Part shown: piece after piece, positions 22,245-34,799 of the stretch
Layout: every line of letters starts with the position of its first letter
How positions within the stretch are numbered: the first letter of the stretch is position 1
NCBI RefSeq assembly: GCF_018991925.1
Contig: NW_024744357.1
Coordinates: 2,730,046 to 2,794,045 of the forward strand
DNA length: 64,000 nucleotides
Direction of reading: 5' to 3'
Origin: Homarus americanus
Taxonomy: Eukaryota; Arthropoda; Malacostraca; Decapoda; Nephropidae
Made by a program: the position numbers and the translations under genes
Notes under the pieces: generated by a model
Database searches by the model: none
What the model was told of the DNA's origin: nothing
Seen by the model: the letters and a program-made list of their open reading frames with translations, nothing else

Positions 22245-22555
22245 AATTTACCAGGATCTTGAATGTTTCATCTGTAATCAGACATATCTAACTTACTGTA
22301 CAACATCGGTATTATCTTTCAATTTCAAATCTCTCAACATGACATGATATACTAAGGAATACTAGAGTCTCGGCACTACCCGAGAGAAAGCGGAGTAGGC
22401 AGGTGTACTGAAACGGTGAGAAAACGGGCGCCTCAGATGGGGGACTCAATAATGAAGGCATAGCTACATGTTTTACGGACTACTGAGGGTAACATGAATC
22501 GTCTGATTTTACGTTAACTAAAATGTCCGACTATGGTCAGTACAGCTGAACTGTC
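22245..22555 (-). repeat. Unclassified repeat, inverted mate of 9607-9905
   Basis: The shared words listed for 9607-9905 appear here on the opposite strand (CATCTGTAATCAGACATATC near 22268, TTTCAATTTCAAATCTCTC near 22317, TAGCTACATGTTTTACGG near 22462). The flanks are unrelated. Confidence 0.6.
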
Positions 22556-22686
22556 AAAGAAATAATTATATGGATTGTCAATGATAAATAAACAAAATGT
22601 GATCTGATGTGGATGCGTAGATCGCTGCAACAATTAACGAGGTGAACAATAATACATCACAGGAACATATGACTATGCATGTATAT

Positions 22687-23190
22687 TGTAGTGGATTTCT
22701 CCCCTACAAACGCTGTTTGTCGCTGAGTAGCCGACCCCACCAATTCCCCAGTGTATGCCTCGTGGTCTAGGTCAACCAGCGCCGCCATACATCACGGAGC
22801 GGGGGTCAACTACTAAGCCACGCCTACCCCCGCTATTTAAGACCTGACCTCGTGGTGACCTGTCTCTTTCTACCTACAGCCGCAGCCAGCAACACCTCCT
22901 CCTCCGCCGCTGCCTGGCGGCCCTCGCTCCTCCTCCGCCTTCCTGGCGGTCCTCTCTCCCGCCGGCGAGCATGGCGACCCACAAGCTGTCCTTCTCTGAG
23001 CGTCCTCACCAACCAGCTCTCTCTACATCACGCTTGTAACCATGCTGCCTTCCCAGCACCAAGCTGCATTGTACATCCAATACAACATGTATATAGAGAG
23101 CACATTGTGAGTTTCCTTTCTCCATCCCATCCTGAGTGTGAACCAAACAACCTGAACCCCACAATATCATGTACCACATCATAGCCAGTA
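22687..23190 (+). repeat. LTR-like repeat, copy B
   Basis: It starts TGTAGTGGATTTCTCCCCTA, has CTATTTAAGACC as a possible TATA variant at about 22838, and then the same ATGGCGACCCACAAGCTGTCC block as copy A at about 22971. A weak CATCCCATCCTGAGTG match lies toward the end. The middle differs from copy A in length. Confidence 0.45.
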
Positions 23191-23509
23191 ATATAGGTAT
23201 AGCGGGGTAAATCCGGGAGAATTTTAGGCCATTTTCTCGATAAGGTTGAACATTCTGATGATACCCCACTATACCCATAACTCGAAACATCTGGCATAGA
23301 GCTAAAATGTCTGGTGAAACCTAGACCTTTTCTGCCGTCTGGCACACTGCTGTAGCCGAAGGTGTCAGGTGCCCACGCACGAATATATCGCTCTCTCATG
23401 AACTACCTTGTTCAGGGATGGTGCTTCGGTTGCTCGCGTCTACACGTTCATTTTCCGGGTATTCACTGTTATCATGCTCGAACACCACAGGTGGGAACTG
23501 ATAGTGCAG

Positions 23510-25650
23510 ACGGGGCTTTTCACTTCGTGACATTGAATCTTGGGCGCCATTTCTTCGACCATTCCTGTAGCTCACAGAAATCTTTCTGCAGCTCTTCGCA
23601 GTCTGCTTGGTTCTTAATTTCCCCAAATAACTTGACATCGACAACAAACATTTTTCGAGGAATGTACAGCTTCTGGCATGCCATTTATGAAGCAAACAAA
23701 CAACAGCGGGCCCAATACACTGTCCTGTGATACCCCGCTTCTCACGGGTACACAAGACGATTTCTTGTCATTAATTACCACACACTGCTTGCGATCATAG
23801 AGAAAATTTCCGATCCACGCTAGGACACTTCCCCGAATCCCGTACCCTTCCAGTTTAATTTTTAGCCTTTCATGAGGTACGCTGTCGATAACCTTCGCAA
23901 AATCTAGGTATACATTGTCGATATTGCCACCCTGTTACAGAATTTGGGTTCAAGCATCCAGTACCTTGAGTAATTGTGTTAAGCAGGAGCGCCCCGGCAT
24001 AAAACAGTGTTGGCAATCCTTTACAAAGTTGTTTCGTAGTAGATGTTCCATCATGGCATTGCTTATAATGCTCTCAAGTACTTTACATACTGTGCTGGTC
24101 AGGCTCACTGGTCTATAATTATTCGTGGAGTGACGATCGCCCTTCTTGAAAATAGGACTCACATAAGCCATTTTAAAATCACTGGGGACCTTTTGCTCAT
24201 CCAAACATTTACAGAACAGGATCTTCAGGGGCTCGGCAAGCTCGTTGCTCAACTCTCTTAGCACTCTGGGATGCACCATGTCAGGGCCTGGACTCTTATG
24301 GACCTTTAGTTTTGACAATTTATTTCTTATAAACACTTCTGAGAACACACTGTGGATCAGGCTGTGTCGAACTGTCTGCCCTCAAACCTGAGAAGATTGT
24401 TCGCATCCTCCTTTGTAAACACCGAGGAAAAGAAGCTGTTCAATGCTCCAGCTTTATCTTGGTCAGAATGTGCGTAACTACCATCTTCAAGCCTCAGGTC
24501 CGATACTCCTACTCGCGTTTTTAATTTCGACTTTGCGTAGCGGTAAAACGCCTTTGGGTTTGACTTGACCTCACTTGCAATCAGCCTCTGGAACTCTTTT
24601 CCAACCCTTCTATACTCTGACTTTGCTTGATTCCTGGCTCTTGCATACATCCTCCTGTCCTGCTTATCGTTTGACCTAACCCACGTCTCTAATTTCTGGG
24701 TTTTCTTCTTAACTTTGTTGACTGCCGATTGGTTCAAGTGTAGGGGTCTCCTTGTATTCCCGGAGGCACTGAGTTTGGTCTTGGTCTTGATCAAATGGTT
24801 CACTTTACTAGTTATGATATTCAGCATAGTGTCTGCGTTCTTATGCCTTAGTGAGTCAGACCAGTGGATACCCCTCATCTCCTCCCCCATCCCATCGTAA
24901 TTACCCTTGTAATATTTTAACCTTGGCCTGGTTTTGTCATGAACCAATTAACAGTTCAAAATGAAGGACAACGTTACGTGGTGACTGGTGCCATCAGGGG
25001 TTAGGTGTTCCGGCTTAGCAACCATACCTTCCTCGTTTGTTATGATGAAGCCTAGTGGCTTGGGTGTTTGCTCCCCTCTGTAATGAGTCGGATCTTTAAC
25101 ATGTTGGAATAGAAAATTGTCTCTCAGAGTTTCAACAAAAAGAGTAGCGGGGTAATTCAGGTCATTTGGCGTGGCTTCATTTATCCAGTAGATGTCGCCA
25201 TAGTTAAAGTCCTCCATGACAAGAAGGTAGCTAGAATTGAGCACCGTTGCGTTTTCTAAGGCTCTTAAGTTTCTTTTGCTTAATAAGTTACAGTTTGGGG
25301 ATCTGTAGATACACCCGACAATAAGCAAGTCTCTCCTCTTTAATTAAATTTTACACTTCTTTGATTCTTCAAAAACATCCTCTCCCTGTACCTTCACCTG
25401 ACTGGCTCTAAGGTCTTGCCTAGCATAGATAACCACACCCCTCTTGCAAGTTGCTTGACAAAGGTTTGTAAATGAGTCTTATCCGTCTATACTGAACTCA
25501 CATTCCTACGGGTCGATTCTCCTGTTCTTGTACAACAGTTCTTCAACACCTACTATATCGGGTTGATGTACCTTCAGTAATGTTTCAAACTCATCTCTCT
25601 TATCAAGGAACGTGACAGTATCAGTGTACATGACTTTTAAGCCGAAATTT
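23510..25650 (-). pseudogene. CR1-like LINE copy C, endonuclease to RT
   Basis: From the right on the minus strand: text like RDEFETLLKVHQPDIVGVEE (AP endonuclease start, about 25600-25520), then LIVGCIYRSPN and VMEDFNYGDIYW (the usual GDFN reads EDFN) and GTSHHVTLSF (the usual SDH reads SHH). An in-frame stop at 24948-24950 follows. Next is a linker with RSNDKQDRRMYARARNQAKSEYRR and FYRYAKSKLKTR. A frame change near 24355 leads to RT motifs VHKSPGPDMVHPRVLREL, VSPIFKKGDRHSTNNYRPVS and GRSCLTQLLKVLD. The part from 23949 to 23510 is degenerate and no FADD box is recoverable. It is the same family as copies A and B. Confidence 0.85.
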
Positions 25651-28060
25651 GTTCTCGGTAACGTCTTTGATCTTAATAATGATTCCGGCCCTCCTCCATT
25701 CTCAGCAGCTGAACACGATAATAACTAGACCCTTGCGGTTTACATCCACCTATAACCTAATTTACAGCAATTTACTTTACGAGAACAAATATGCCCGCGC
25801 GCACACACACAAACACACACGGGTGTAGACTATTGGACAGCAGGAGTGGAGTACTTTATTCCTGGTGTCTTTTGGTCCTACTTATGATAAATACGGATCT
25901 TCTCTTGCCAAACAACTTACCAGTGACATTGAAAAACTATAATGCAGGTACTGTACAGTCACCTACTAAAGTCTGTTCACCTCTCCTACTGAGCCACGAA
26001 CCCCGAGATTCGTAAACCCGAAGCAGTGGACTGATACATTATCATGTCCATAAATACTTCGGAATCAAGAGTAGTTGTACAGTATAGTACAAACACAAGT
26101 ACAGGGCAATATATTTTACAAGAACAACAGTGCCTATAACTTCGTTCACTAAGTCGGCGTATCTTTATGGTGTGGAGGTGCCAGTGGGCGTGGTGGCGTT
26201 GGTTGGGTTCTCGTATTGTTATACCTCACCCCCGTCTTTACCTCCTCATTATTCAGGTGTGTAATCAAATCAATATTACGACGAGATCCCACCCGCATGA
26301 CGCAAGACTTGTTCCTCGTTGTATTGTTTGGTGTCGTTTATTCTAGCATTAATATTTCTAAAGTATTCTTAATATCACTTTAACAATAAATGAAACAAAA
26401 AATAATGCAGGAAAAGAATTGCAAATTTTAAATTTGGCGCTGCACACGAATCTTTTTGGCGCGCACGAGTGAGGTTGAGCAGCAGACGACAGTATCAACG
26501 GGTGTCGTCTGCTGTGCCAGGAATAGGTACCTAAAGCGCATACACACGGAGGGTGTGAACCCTCTCTCCGTGGTAAAACAGATTCGATTGTCTACAACTA
26601 CCCAACATTATTATTTAAGAGATAGTGTTGGATTCTATAATTGACAGAATATTTAGTACTTTATTATAATTGTGATGTTAGCTTGTGTAAAGCAGTACTG
26701 TGTATGTTTCGGTCTGGTAACCACATTGTATGACTGGTGTACATGTTTGTAAATCGTTCAATCACTACTCGAGTTTCATATTCCTGTTTAGTACCACGTG
26801 TATAGGTTAAATTTAAAGAAGACAATAATAAGATAGGATATATAACTATTTTCAAGGCATTAGTAATGCAAAGACCAACTTCTAGCTGCAATTAATGAAG
26901 ACAAGCACCGCAGGAAACCACCACCCTGTGTCTAGGCTACGAGTGTCAGTAAAGGTAAACGATACGTTGCCTTCAAACTTCTCAAGGCGGCGCATGTGAG
27001 GTTCAAGTCCATTTACCGGGACTAAGCTGAGAACATCTCAGTCACTGATGGCTAAATTCACAAAAAACTCTTAGCGTGTACGTTATAAACGATAAACGAC
27101 CAACGCAAAACTAACAAAATGAATTTCTGAATCTTGAGCGACTGTCAGCATATCTGAATCTTGCCTGAATCACGTGAAAATAAGATGATATAAGAGCAAC
27201 TGGCCCCTTTCGCCCGTCTCTCCTTGGGACCTGCGCTAGGCTGTCTATTGATCGAAGTGAGTTGGTGTGGTACGTAGGACTCAGTGCACTAGTGGCTCGA
27301 CGTGGAGCGTGAGAGCTCACACGCACTCCTACCTAGAGTGAAAGTGACACCATACGATAGTGATACCGAAAGTGAGAGAGTGCTTCAATCTAATCGGATG
27401 AAATTTTATTGATTAGTTCCTGGTGTTTTTTTTTACATTCAAGCGGTGAATGTCGCTGCGAGAAAATCGGCCTGGCCTGTGAATCAGTTTGTGGCTTAGA
27501 AACGAAGAATTGTGCCCTAATTTGAAGAATAACAAGTTAGTGGATTAATAAAATGTTTCTCTGATCTTGTACAGCTACTACACAATAGTTCTTTCGTAAT
27601 TGAATGTGCCAGATACAGATGATAATTATAAAATTACCTATTGTGGTAATACGGATAACGAAGAGAGGCAAGTGCTTAACAGTGGCCTTTGGAAAATGGA
27701 ACTTTCTGTAAAACTACAGCGGGAATGTTATCCAAAATTTTCCTTTTCTGGATCAACAAAGAAATAATGAATGTTTTCATGTTTGCAAGAAATAAATAAT
27801 ATACCAGGGCGACAATACCACCAATGTAGTACTTGTACGTGCGTCAAGTGTTGCCACCACCACGACTGTTATTTTGCATTATTCGCTTTGGTATTCATGA
27901 CAACAGAGGAGCTTAGATCGCCTTCACGCATGTCGACACACCAACATACTTACTTATATACATACGTATCTTAATATATATTTCTACACGCTTGGGAACT
28001 TCGTATTTTCTTGTGGTTATCAGCATATACTTGGATCACGCGCACCTACAGTGATTTACT
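25651..28060. other. Mostly unique-looking sequence without a supported gene
   Basis: A short (CA)n run lies at 25802-25820. The stretch 27180-27370 is GC-richer with a TCAGTGC initiator-like word at about 27280 and could be a 5' UTR, but no coding frame supports this. Bases 26985-27030 contain a B-box-like GGTTCAAGTCC without a matching A box. I see no exon that I would defend. Confidence 0.3.
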
Positions 28061-28061
28061 T

Positions 28062-28065
<4 letters not shown>

Positions 28066-28154
<89 letters not shown>
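28066..28154. repeat. (TA)n microsatellite
   Basis: A pure TA run of about 88 bp. A (CA)n run follows at 28255-28292. Confidence 0.95.
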
Positions 28155-28157
<3 letters not shown>

Positions 28158-28252
28158 GTCAACATTAGTGTATTTAAAACTGCACACATTCGCATGCATA
28201 TACATTGACAACTATAAATGTAACTATATCCATAATCATTGACATTAGCTAA

Positions 28253-28292
<40 letters not shown>

Positions 28293-28296
<4 letters not shown>

Positions 28297-30559
28297 TGAG
28301 TCATCAAGATAGGTATAAAGGTCAGTGATTGAGACGAGCTGGTTTTTGTTTACGTCTCACAAGAGGGCCGGGAGGTAGTACACACGGGCCGGGACTTGTC
28401 CATTAACGGATATATATTGTACACATGACATACATACATGCACCAGAATGTACGCTTAGGTGTGTACATGTGATGGTTTCGTGCATAAAGATGTGTAGAA
28501 ACTACATGAGGAATGTGCACTCATCACGTGTGTGTATGTGTAAGGCGATACACACAGGCGTAAAAAACAAACGTTCCCATGTGCTGTACATGTTGTTATG
28601 CAAGTCGGATATTGTTAATAAGAACGGTACGTATGAGAACGTACTGTGTGCATTGTAGACGGATAGTTTCGGTTTACACAAACATACACAAGGTATGCAG
28701 TTAATGACCAAAAAAAAATATTATTTACAAGTTTATAAGAGACAGGGACGGGTACGGACACCAGCAGGACCTTGGTCAAGGCCAATGAAATGGAGGTTAG
28801 TAGAAGTCTGGATCCCGACTTTCACCTCCACATGGATGTACTAGCAGGTGAACCCAGGTGCCATTTACTCTCGTTACCAAAACTATCATGAGGAAACTAC
28901 CAGCTGGTAGCCCTGTCCGCACTCGTGTATATTATATTATTTATTATTTATATATGTTGGATAGTTCTATATCGACCAGGATTCGTTTAAAATGAAAACA
29001 TGTGAAATACGTGACGCGTTCCAGGCTGTATGCAAGCAAATACAAAGTTCAGATTGATACAAAGTTTTTTCCTTCATATTTTGTTTCCGTTTCTCCAACA
29101 TAATTATTAACGGAGTTATAATAAATTAAAATAACAAAGACGTTATTTAGCACATCAGGTTTCCCATGAGAGGGTGATGCGAGTCTTACTAAAATAATCA
29201 TCTTCGGTACAGAATCACCCAGCAAATCGATTAGGATAATTTCCCATTTTTGGAGGTGAAAGAGCTGACAATATGTCTACTTGGAGAAAACACATACTTT
29301 GATCTTCTGGAATGTCAGGGAGATAAAACTACCAGGGGTGACGGGTGGCAACTGTTCACGACATACTGATAAATACATGAAAGGTGACAGGAGTGACATT
29401 AACATGATGGCCCACACCGCACCCTAAGACGCTCCACATGGTGACCAGACAAGATTCACCTGACTACTGTATAGTTTCTTGGAGTATAGAGACTCGTCAC
29501 CGAGACTTACAAAACCTTTACATTCTTATTTATTTATTATACAACTATAATTATTATTCTTGGTATAATTTTGAACGGGTATTGTAAATTACATGATTAA
29601 TGATATAACTTATTAGCCACATAATCATTCAACCAACACAGCGTGATTTATGACTCTTGCCATCAGTTGATCGCGTTAGGTAATAAGTTTATTAATGACG
29701 CTCATAACATGAAGAGAAAAATCAGATTTAAATTTAACGCTTTAGAAGAAAGTGAGTTAACATAATTCACTCTTCATTATCACACTTGTCAATGTTACAC
29801 TACTAATTAACATATAAGCAAAGAATAATCATCTCTTATAATATAATATAACAACACGTTCATCAGACGCACTTTCAGATTAATAATAATAAAGTCAACT
29901 TGTAGTCAGCTGAACATTCAATAACCAACGAAGTCAAGTAGTCAGCTGGACTCACTTATACTCGGCTCGTCTTGATTATCTTATAACATTAATATTTAGT
30001 GTTAAATTAACTTTATTGTCTCGATTCATGGTAAATTATGGTGGTTGTATAGGGAGATAACACCCGGGGCAGCTATGATGACACTTAGCTGCTGGGACAC
30101 TGACAACAGCTATTGTTCTATTTGCCTAACGACTAAGTATATAATGATGACGTGAATGGAACAACAATTAACATTACAAAATGATACGGCAAGACAAAAA
30201 AAATATAAACTAGTTTTCTTAAACAACAAATAAATTACGGTATGTTCAGTTTACATGTCCATGTTGGTGTTCACATAGTTAAGGTCGCTATACAAAGCCA
30301 GTGTTAGCCTCCATCACTACTGAAGACCAGAATTTATGTGATTGTTCTTCGTAAAGTCTTATACGTTATGAGAGACCTTAACGGGCAGTATGGGATCCAC
30401 TTCTACTCTCCTGATTGACAACGTAACACACAAGTAATCAGCACAGTTTTGTCGAACATGTCGCGGAAAGAATTTCTAGGATAACTTTTCTGTTGAATTT
30501 TTCTATTTCAGTACATCTAAGATATCAAGAACGAATTACTATAAATATTAGACAACTGG

Positions 30560-30560
<1 letters not shown>
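28293..30560. other. No recognised feature
   Basis: AT-rich sequence with no supported exon, RNA gene or repeat family. Confidence 0.4.

Positions 30561-30561
<1 letters not shown>

Positions 30562-30634
<73 letters not shown>
30562..30634. repeat. (TA)n microsatellite
   Basis: A pure TA run, followed at once by a GT-rich stretch. Confidence 0.95.
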
Positions 30635-30635
<1 letters not shown>

Positions 30636-30711
30636 CAAAGAAGTATGTCTGTGTGTGTGTTTGTGTGTATGTGTGTCCGCACGAGAATCTCGGAAACTAC
30701 TTTACCGATCT

Positions 30712-30950
30712 GTAGTGATGATGGATGGTGTTATATGTAGTGATGATGATGGATGGTGTTATATGTAGTGATGATGGATGATGTTATATGTAGTGATGAT
30801 GGATGGTGTTATATGTAGTGATGATGGATGGTGTTATATGTAGTGATGATGGGTGGTGTTATATGTAGTGATGATGGATGGTGTTATATGTAGTGATGAT
30901 GGATGGTGTTATATGTAGTGATGATGGATGATGTTATATGTAGTGATGAT
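30712..30950 (+). repeat. 25-bp minisatellite
   Basis: The unit GTAGTGATGATGGATGGTGT plus TATAT recurs about nine times with few changes (one unit reads GGGTGG, two read GGATGATG). Confidence 0.9.
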
Positions 30951-31147
30951 TAGACAATAAAATAATATCAGTTTAATGCTAAAAAAATATACTTTGCTGT
31001 ACCTTTGTAGTGGAACTTACATACACCGTTAATGAACTATTGATGGAAGAAGAAGTTTTGGGGACTGAACAGTGAGACAATGTAGAGCCTCCCGGAGGGT
31101 GGCGTCCTACCGTGGCCTAGCGGATGAGCCGCCCGGAGCGAACAGCG

Positions 31148-31912
31148 GACAGTCGGTTACAGGAAACAGACCAGGAAAGGGAATCCCGTCTTAATGCTGA
31201 CAGATAGCAAACAGCAGAAAGGCCTTCTCTAGAAAATGATCAAGCGCATGAAATTCGTTTGAATGCTAATAGACAGAGAGCTGCGGGATCCAAAATTCTA
31301 AGAAAGAATACACAGTGGCATCCACTTGTAAGAGCAGCATTTAACTATGACAATGAGATAGAATATGAAAAGTATCCCTCTGTTGTCATTGGCAACATGG
31401 ATAAGAAATGTGAACACTGCGGTGCAAAGAAGTATAAAGGAGAATCTGCTGGACTGTGCTGCTCTCATGGGAAAGTATGGCTGCCAAATTTGGAAAATAC
31501 TTCTTGGAAAATGTACTGAAGTACAATTCATGCTTCCAGATGATATCCTTTGGAGCTACCAGAGTAGTTCGTAAGCACGGATACATGCCCACATTCAAAG
31601 TCCAGGATCAAGTCTATCACAAAGCAGGATCCCTCTTACCACTGGAAGGTGAGCAGGCAAAGTTCCTCCAAATCTACTTCGTGGGAGATCATGAAAAGCA
31701 GAGTGCTATCAGGTGTGGCAATATTCAAGGTGTCAGACATGACATTGTCCAATCTATCCAAGAAATGCTGCATGAGCGCAACACGTATGTACAGTCATTT
31801 AAAAATGCCCTGGAAAACATGCCTTCTGACGAGTACAAAGTCAGGATCAAATCAGACACGACCCCTAAGGGGAACATGAAAGAAGATTCAATGCTCCTGT
31901 AGTTGATGAAGT
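31148..31912 (+). pseudogene. Helitron Rep N-terminal fragment
   Basis: It begins with the repetitive basic region (RLQETDQERESRLNADR, one stop, then HEIRLNANRQRAAGSK). The zinc-finger-like block follows: CEHCGAKKYKGESAGLCCSHGK. A frame change near 31480-31500 leads to KYFLENVLKYNSCFQM and then the Helitron_like_N start (QVYHKAGSLLPLEGE, KFLQIYFVGD, LHERNTYVQSFKNALE). It ends near 31912, before the HUH and two-tyrosine Rep motifs, so the nuclease centre is missing. Confidence 0.8.
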
Positions 31913-31993
31913 AGCCATCCTGATTGTCGGTCAAGAGTTTGAGAAACGAGACATCATACTCAAAATGAGAGACGAGTCGCTCACAAGAAGAAC

Positions 31994-32320
31994 ATGATGC
32001 CACATGTACTGGAAGCTACAATACTGACAGGAAAAGCTAAAGGAGAGGACGTTTTTATACCAAGGATACCTCTCATCACCACTGACCTGCCATTTGAGTT
32101 CAAGCGACTTCAGTTCCCGGTTAAAGTGAGCTTTGCCATGACCATCTACAAAAGCCAGGGACAGTCCCTAAAGATGGTTGGCCTAAACCTGGTGTTTCCT
32201 TGCTTCTCTCATGGACAGTTCTATGTTGGATGCTCCAGAGTGGGAACTGGCAAAAATCTGTACATACTTGCTGCTAATGGCAAAACCAAAAATGTGGTCT
32301 ACCTTAATGCACTACAGTGA
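31994..32320 (+). pseudogene. Helitron Pif1-type helicase C-terminal fragment
   Basis: The frame reads EATILTGKAKGEDVFIPRIP, then DLPFEFKRLQFPVKVSFAMT, IYKSQGQSLKMVGLNL and FYVGCSRVGTGKNLYIL, the last helicase motifs (V and VI) of Helitron proteins. It closes at TGA at 32318-32320. The Walker A and B motifs are absent because the central part of the protein is deleted between about 31912 and 31994. Conservation of this end is high. Confidence 0.85.
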
Positions 32321-32399
32321 GACAATGTGGAGCCTCCCGGAAGGTGGCGTCCTACCGTGGCCTAGCGAAATAGCCGCCCGGAGGGCGGCGATTCCGCTA

Positions 32400-32404
<5 letters not shown>

Positions 32405-32494
<90 letters not shown>
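32405..32494. repeat. (TA)n microsatellite next to the Helitron end
   Basis: About 90 bp of TA begin four bases after the CTAG terminus. Confidence 0.95.
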
Positions 32495-32497
<3 letters not shown>

Positions 32498-33425
32498 GAG
32501 TAACTTAGTAACTTTAAACAGTATTTAACTAGGCTTTACAATTAGCAGACTTTATACTTGGGTCACTGACGACACTCACATAATGAGCTTTAGGTTGAAC
32601 ACCGACCTTCATTCTATCGTGGTGTTGTTCAGGAATGTGCTGGTAGAAGGACGACAGAGGCTTAACACGACATGAGCGACGGTAACGCCCTCACTGCCGT
32701 GGTTGTTTACAAACTTTAGTTCTCGTCGTCGCCACAGCTCGAGGTGTTGAGGCGCGCGTATGTGTTCATTTTTTTCTCCACGAGTTGTACACTTATGACT
32801 TTCTTCGGTTTTTATGAGTTTAAATATCGAGGATTGTTTATGTATAAGAGAAACCCTGTAACAGGATGCTGTACTTACTTAGAATAAATGCTACACATAA
32901 AGATTCTCTTAGCGTGCGTAAAAAGCTGAGCTCCGGTTAAAGTAAGAACACCAACACAAAAACTCCTTTATTATGAGAGGTTCACCTTGGGGTAAGCGGC
33001 CTTTAGTAAAACTTCTTTCATTAATTTGTTTAAGTTGTTTGTGGAACTTTACCGATTTTTAATTCATATTTGATATATAACAAATTTGAGTGTACACTAA
33101 ATAAAATTTTATTTGCTATCACTACTAAGTCAGACTGATATTGTAGAATAATGCTCGACCAAGAACACTTTTTAATATTAAATAAAAGAACACTGTGGAG
33201 AGTTTAGTCCCAAGGATCTACAGTGTGCATTACCGTACACTTCAGACCACGGTGAAACAAACCCGTCGTGTTGCCCTACATCCCGCATCTACGGTGACAT
33301 GAACCTTCTCATGAGGGCACCACCGCCTTACCTTGCCCGCCGTTCCAACATGGAGCCATCCATCACCTCTTAGAGCGCTCTTGCTACCATCCCGAGTGTT
33401 TCACTCGGGTGGGCTTGATCGTCAG
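32495..33425. other. No recognised feature
   Basis: AT-rich to 33180, then GC-richer toward 33425. No frame is supported here. Confidence 0.35.
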
Positions 33426-33594
33426 GCTGCTCCCACCGTCTCCCGGTGCGGGTGCGGGTGTAGGATCTGCCGCGGCGGGCGTGGCAGGAGTTATTTCCAT
33501 GCATCTGCACCCGGAATCGACGTCCAATGCTCGGAGCGACTGTTCCATCCTGTCGCTCTCATGGATGGGCAAAGTCCCGGACGACATGCCAGAG
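33426..33594 (+). CDS. Candidate host exon, protein not identified
   Basis: A GC-rich open stretch ends CCAGAG/GTACGTGAT, a strong donor. A possible acceptor is TTGATCGTCAG at 33425. The frame in phase with the donor encodes a Gly/Ala/Pro-rich part and then HPESTSNARSDCSILSLSWM followed by GKVPDDMPE, which looks more like a real protein than the surrounding sequence does. After the donor the composition drops back to AT-rich, as in an intron. I do not recognise the family. The start is the weakest point: the open frame extends about 90 bases further left. Confidence 0.35.
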
Positions 33595-34463
33595 GTACGT
33601 GATTTGTCTACATTGTTCTATGTATCTGCTATCTTCTCATCAACATTTGCCGTGTCTCTTACCTATTGTTCTCTTACTATCTAATATTACATATGTTCTA
33701 CCTGACACTCCTATTTTCTGTGTGACATTTACACTGACTTCAGTTACTGTACATCATTTACAAGACCTCCTAGGTATTGTAATACTTAGCGGCAGCTGGA
33801 AATGTTTTCCAGAGAGAAGGGGGATGAAGTACAAACCATGGCACGATCACTATGTCAGATCAGGAACGTTTTTGTTCGAGCAGCACCTTATACTATACGT
33901 TCAAGGGCGTGAGGACCCTGCGACCCACTCACTGACCATGCCAACTCCTACCCCACTCACCCATAACCCCCAACCCACTCATCATTGTGTTTCTCCAGAT
34001 GGCATGACAAATACAGGTAGGAACCTCAGCATACTTACATCAACACACCCCCATAAGGCTCTACTGCCCAGACTTGATACCAGCAAGAAAATGTATAGTA
34101 AAGAAGCTGAATGTCATCCAATGTATAGTATTCGAGTCAACCACAAAAACTGAGGATTTGTAGGTTCAAGAGTTAAACCAAAAGCAGTTGGCGTTTGACG
34201 GGAGCCGAAGTAGGGAGGTGGGGGAGGAAAGGTGCGTCTCTAAAATCACTAATATTCAGTAGTGTACTCTGAACCTCATTGTGTCATATTCATTTTAGTA
34301 CTTTTGTGTTTCAATTTGGTCTCCGTTAGATTGGTTTATTGGGTAGATTAGATTGAAGCACTGATCACCAGGATACTAAAATTTTAGACTTTTAAAGAGA
34401 CACACAAAAGTCGTTCGTTGAACAGGCTTTGTGTGAAATATAGCAACAAAGTCTAGGATCATT
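33595..34463. other. Intron-like or intergenic sequence
   Basis: No further exon or repeat is recognised. An open frame of about 200 codons crosses it but is composed of low-content text in pyrimidine-rich sequence. Confidence 0.3.
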
Positions 34464-34560
34464 AGTATCCTGGTGGTCCAGCGGTTAGCGTTCCCGGTCA
34501 CAGTCATAGGCCAGGGCCGGGGTCTGAATCGGCGGGATGAGGTGTTGATTGTATGGTAGT
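34464..34560 (+). mobile_element. tRNA-derived SINE head
   Basis: CCTGGTGGTCCAGCGGTTAG resembles the D-arm and A box of a tRNA (TGGYNNAGTGG), and GGGTCTGAATC about 35 bases later resembles a B box. The sequence cannot form a full tRNA acceptor arm. It is followed by a unique segment and a (TA)n run at 34585-34624. Confidence 0.5.
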
Positions 34561-34639
34561 CCGCGTGTTTTATTACACACGAAATATATATATATATATA
34601 TATAGGCGAGTATATATATATATACGACAGTCCATAAGA

Positions 34640-34745
34640 AGTAGATGTCAATATATACAAACACAATTTCACTAGCGAGGAATCGAACCTGGGATTCATG
34701 ACGCCAGGGAAATCAAACATTGCGCTGGGTGTTGAGTTGTTTAAT
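34640..34745 (-). mobile_element. tRNA-derived SINE fragment, opposite strand
   Basis: On the minus strand CCCAGGTTCGATTCCTCG gives a good B box and T-arm. The A-box side is poor. It faces the SINE head at 34464 across the (TA)n run. Confidence 0.4.
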
Positions 34746-34799
34746 TCAATTATCTGACGTTTCGGAACATCACTTTTTCCATCCACAGATGAGGGTCTA

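Larger units (their letters stand above)
31069..32400 (+). mobile_element. Internally deleted Helitron
   Basis: The right end has the canonical Helitron terminus: a perfect 7-bp hairpin (GCCGCCC GGA GGGCGGC, 32373-32389) with CTAG at 32397-32400, 11 bases further on, followed by T. The interior carries the N-terminal Rep part and the C-terminal helicase end, joined without the middle. A 70-bp block at 31069-31138 is repeated at 32314-32383 with five differences, so the element relic is bracketed by direct repeats. The true 5' end (TC) was not fixed. Confidence 0.85.

Noticed and set aside
26985..27030. Possible tRNA from a GGTTCAAGTCC B-box-like word
   Set aside because: No A box at suitable distance, and no acceptor or anticodon arm can be drawn.
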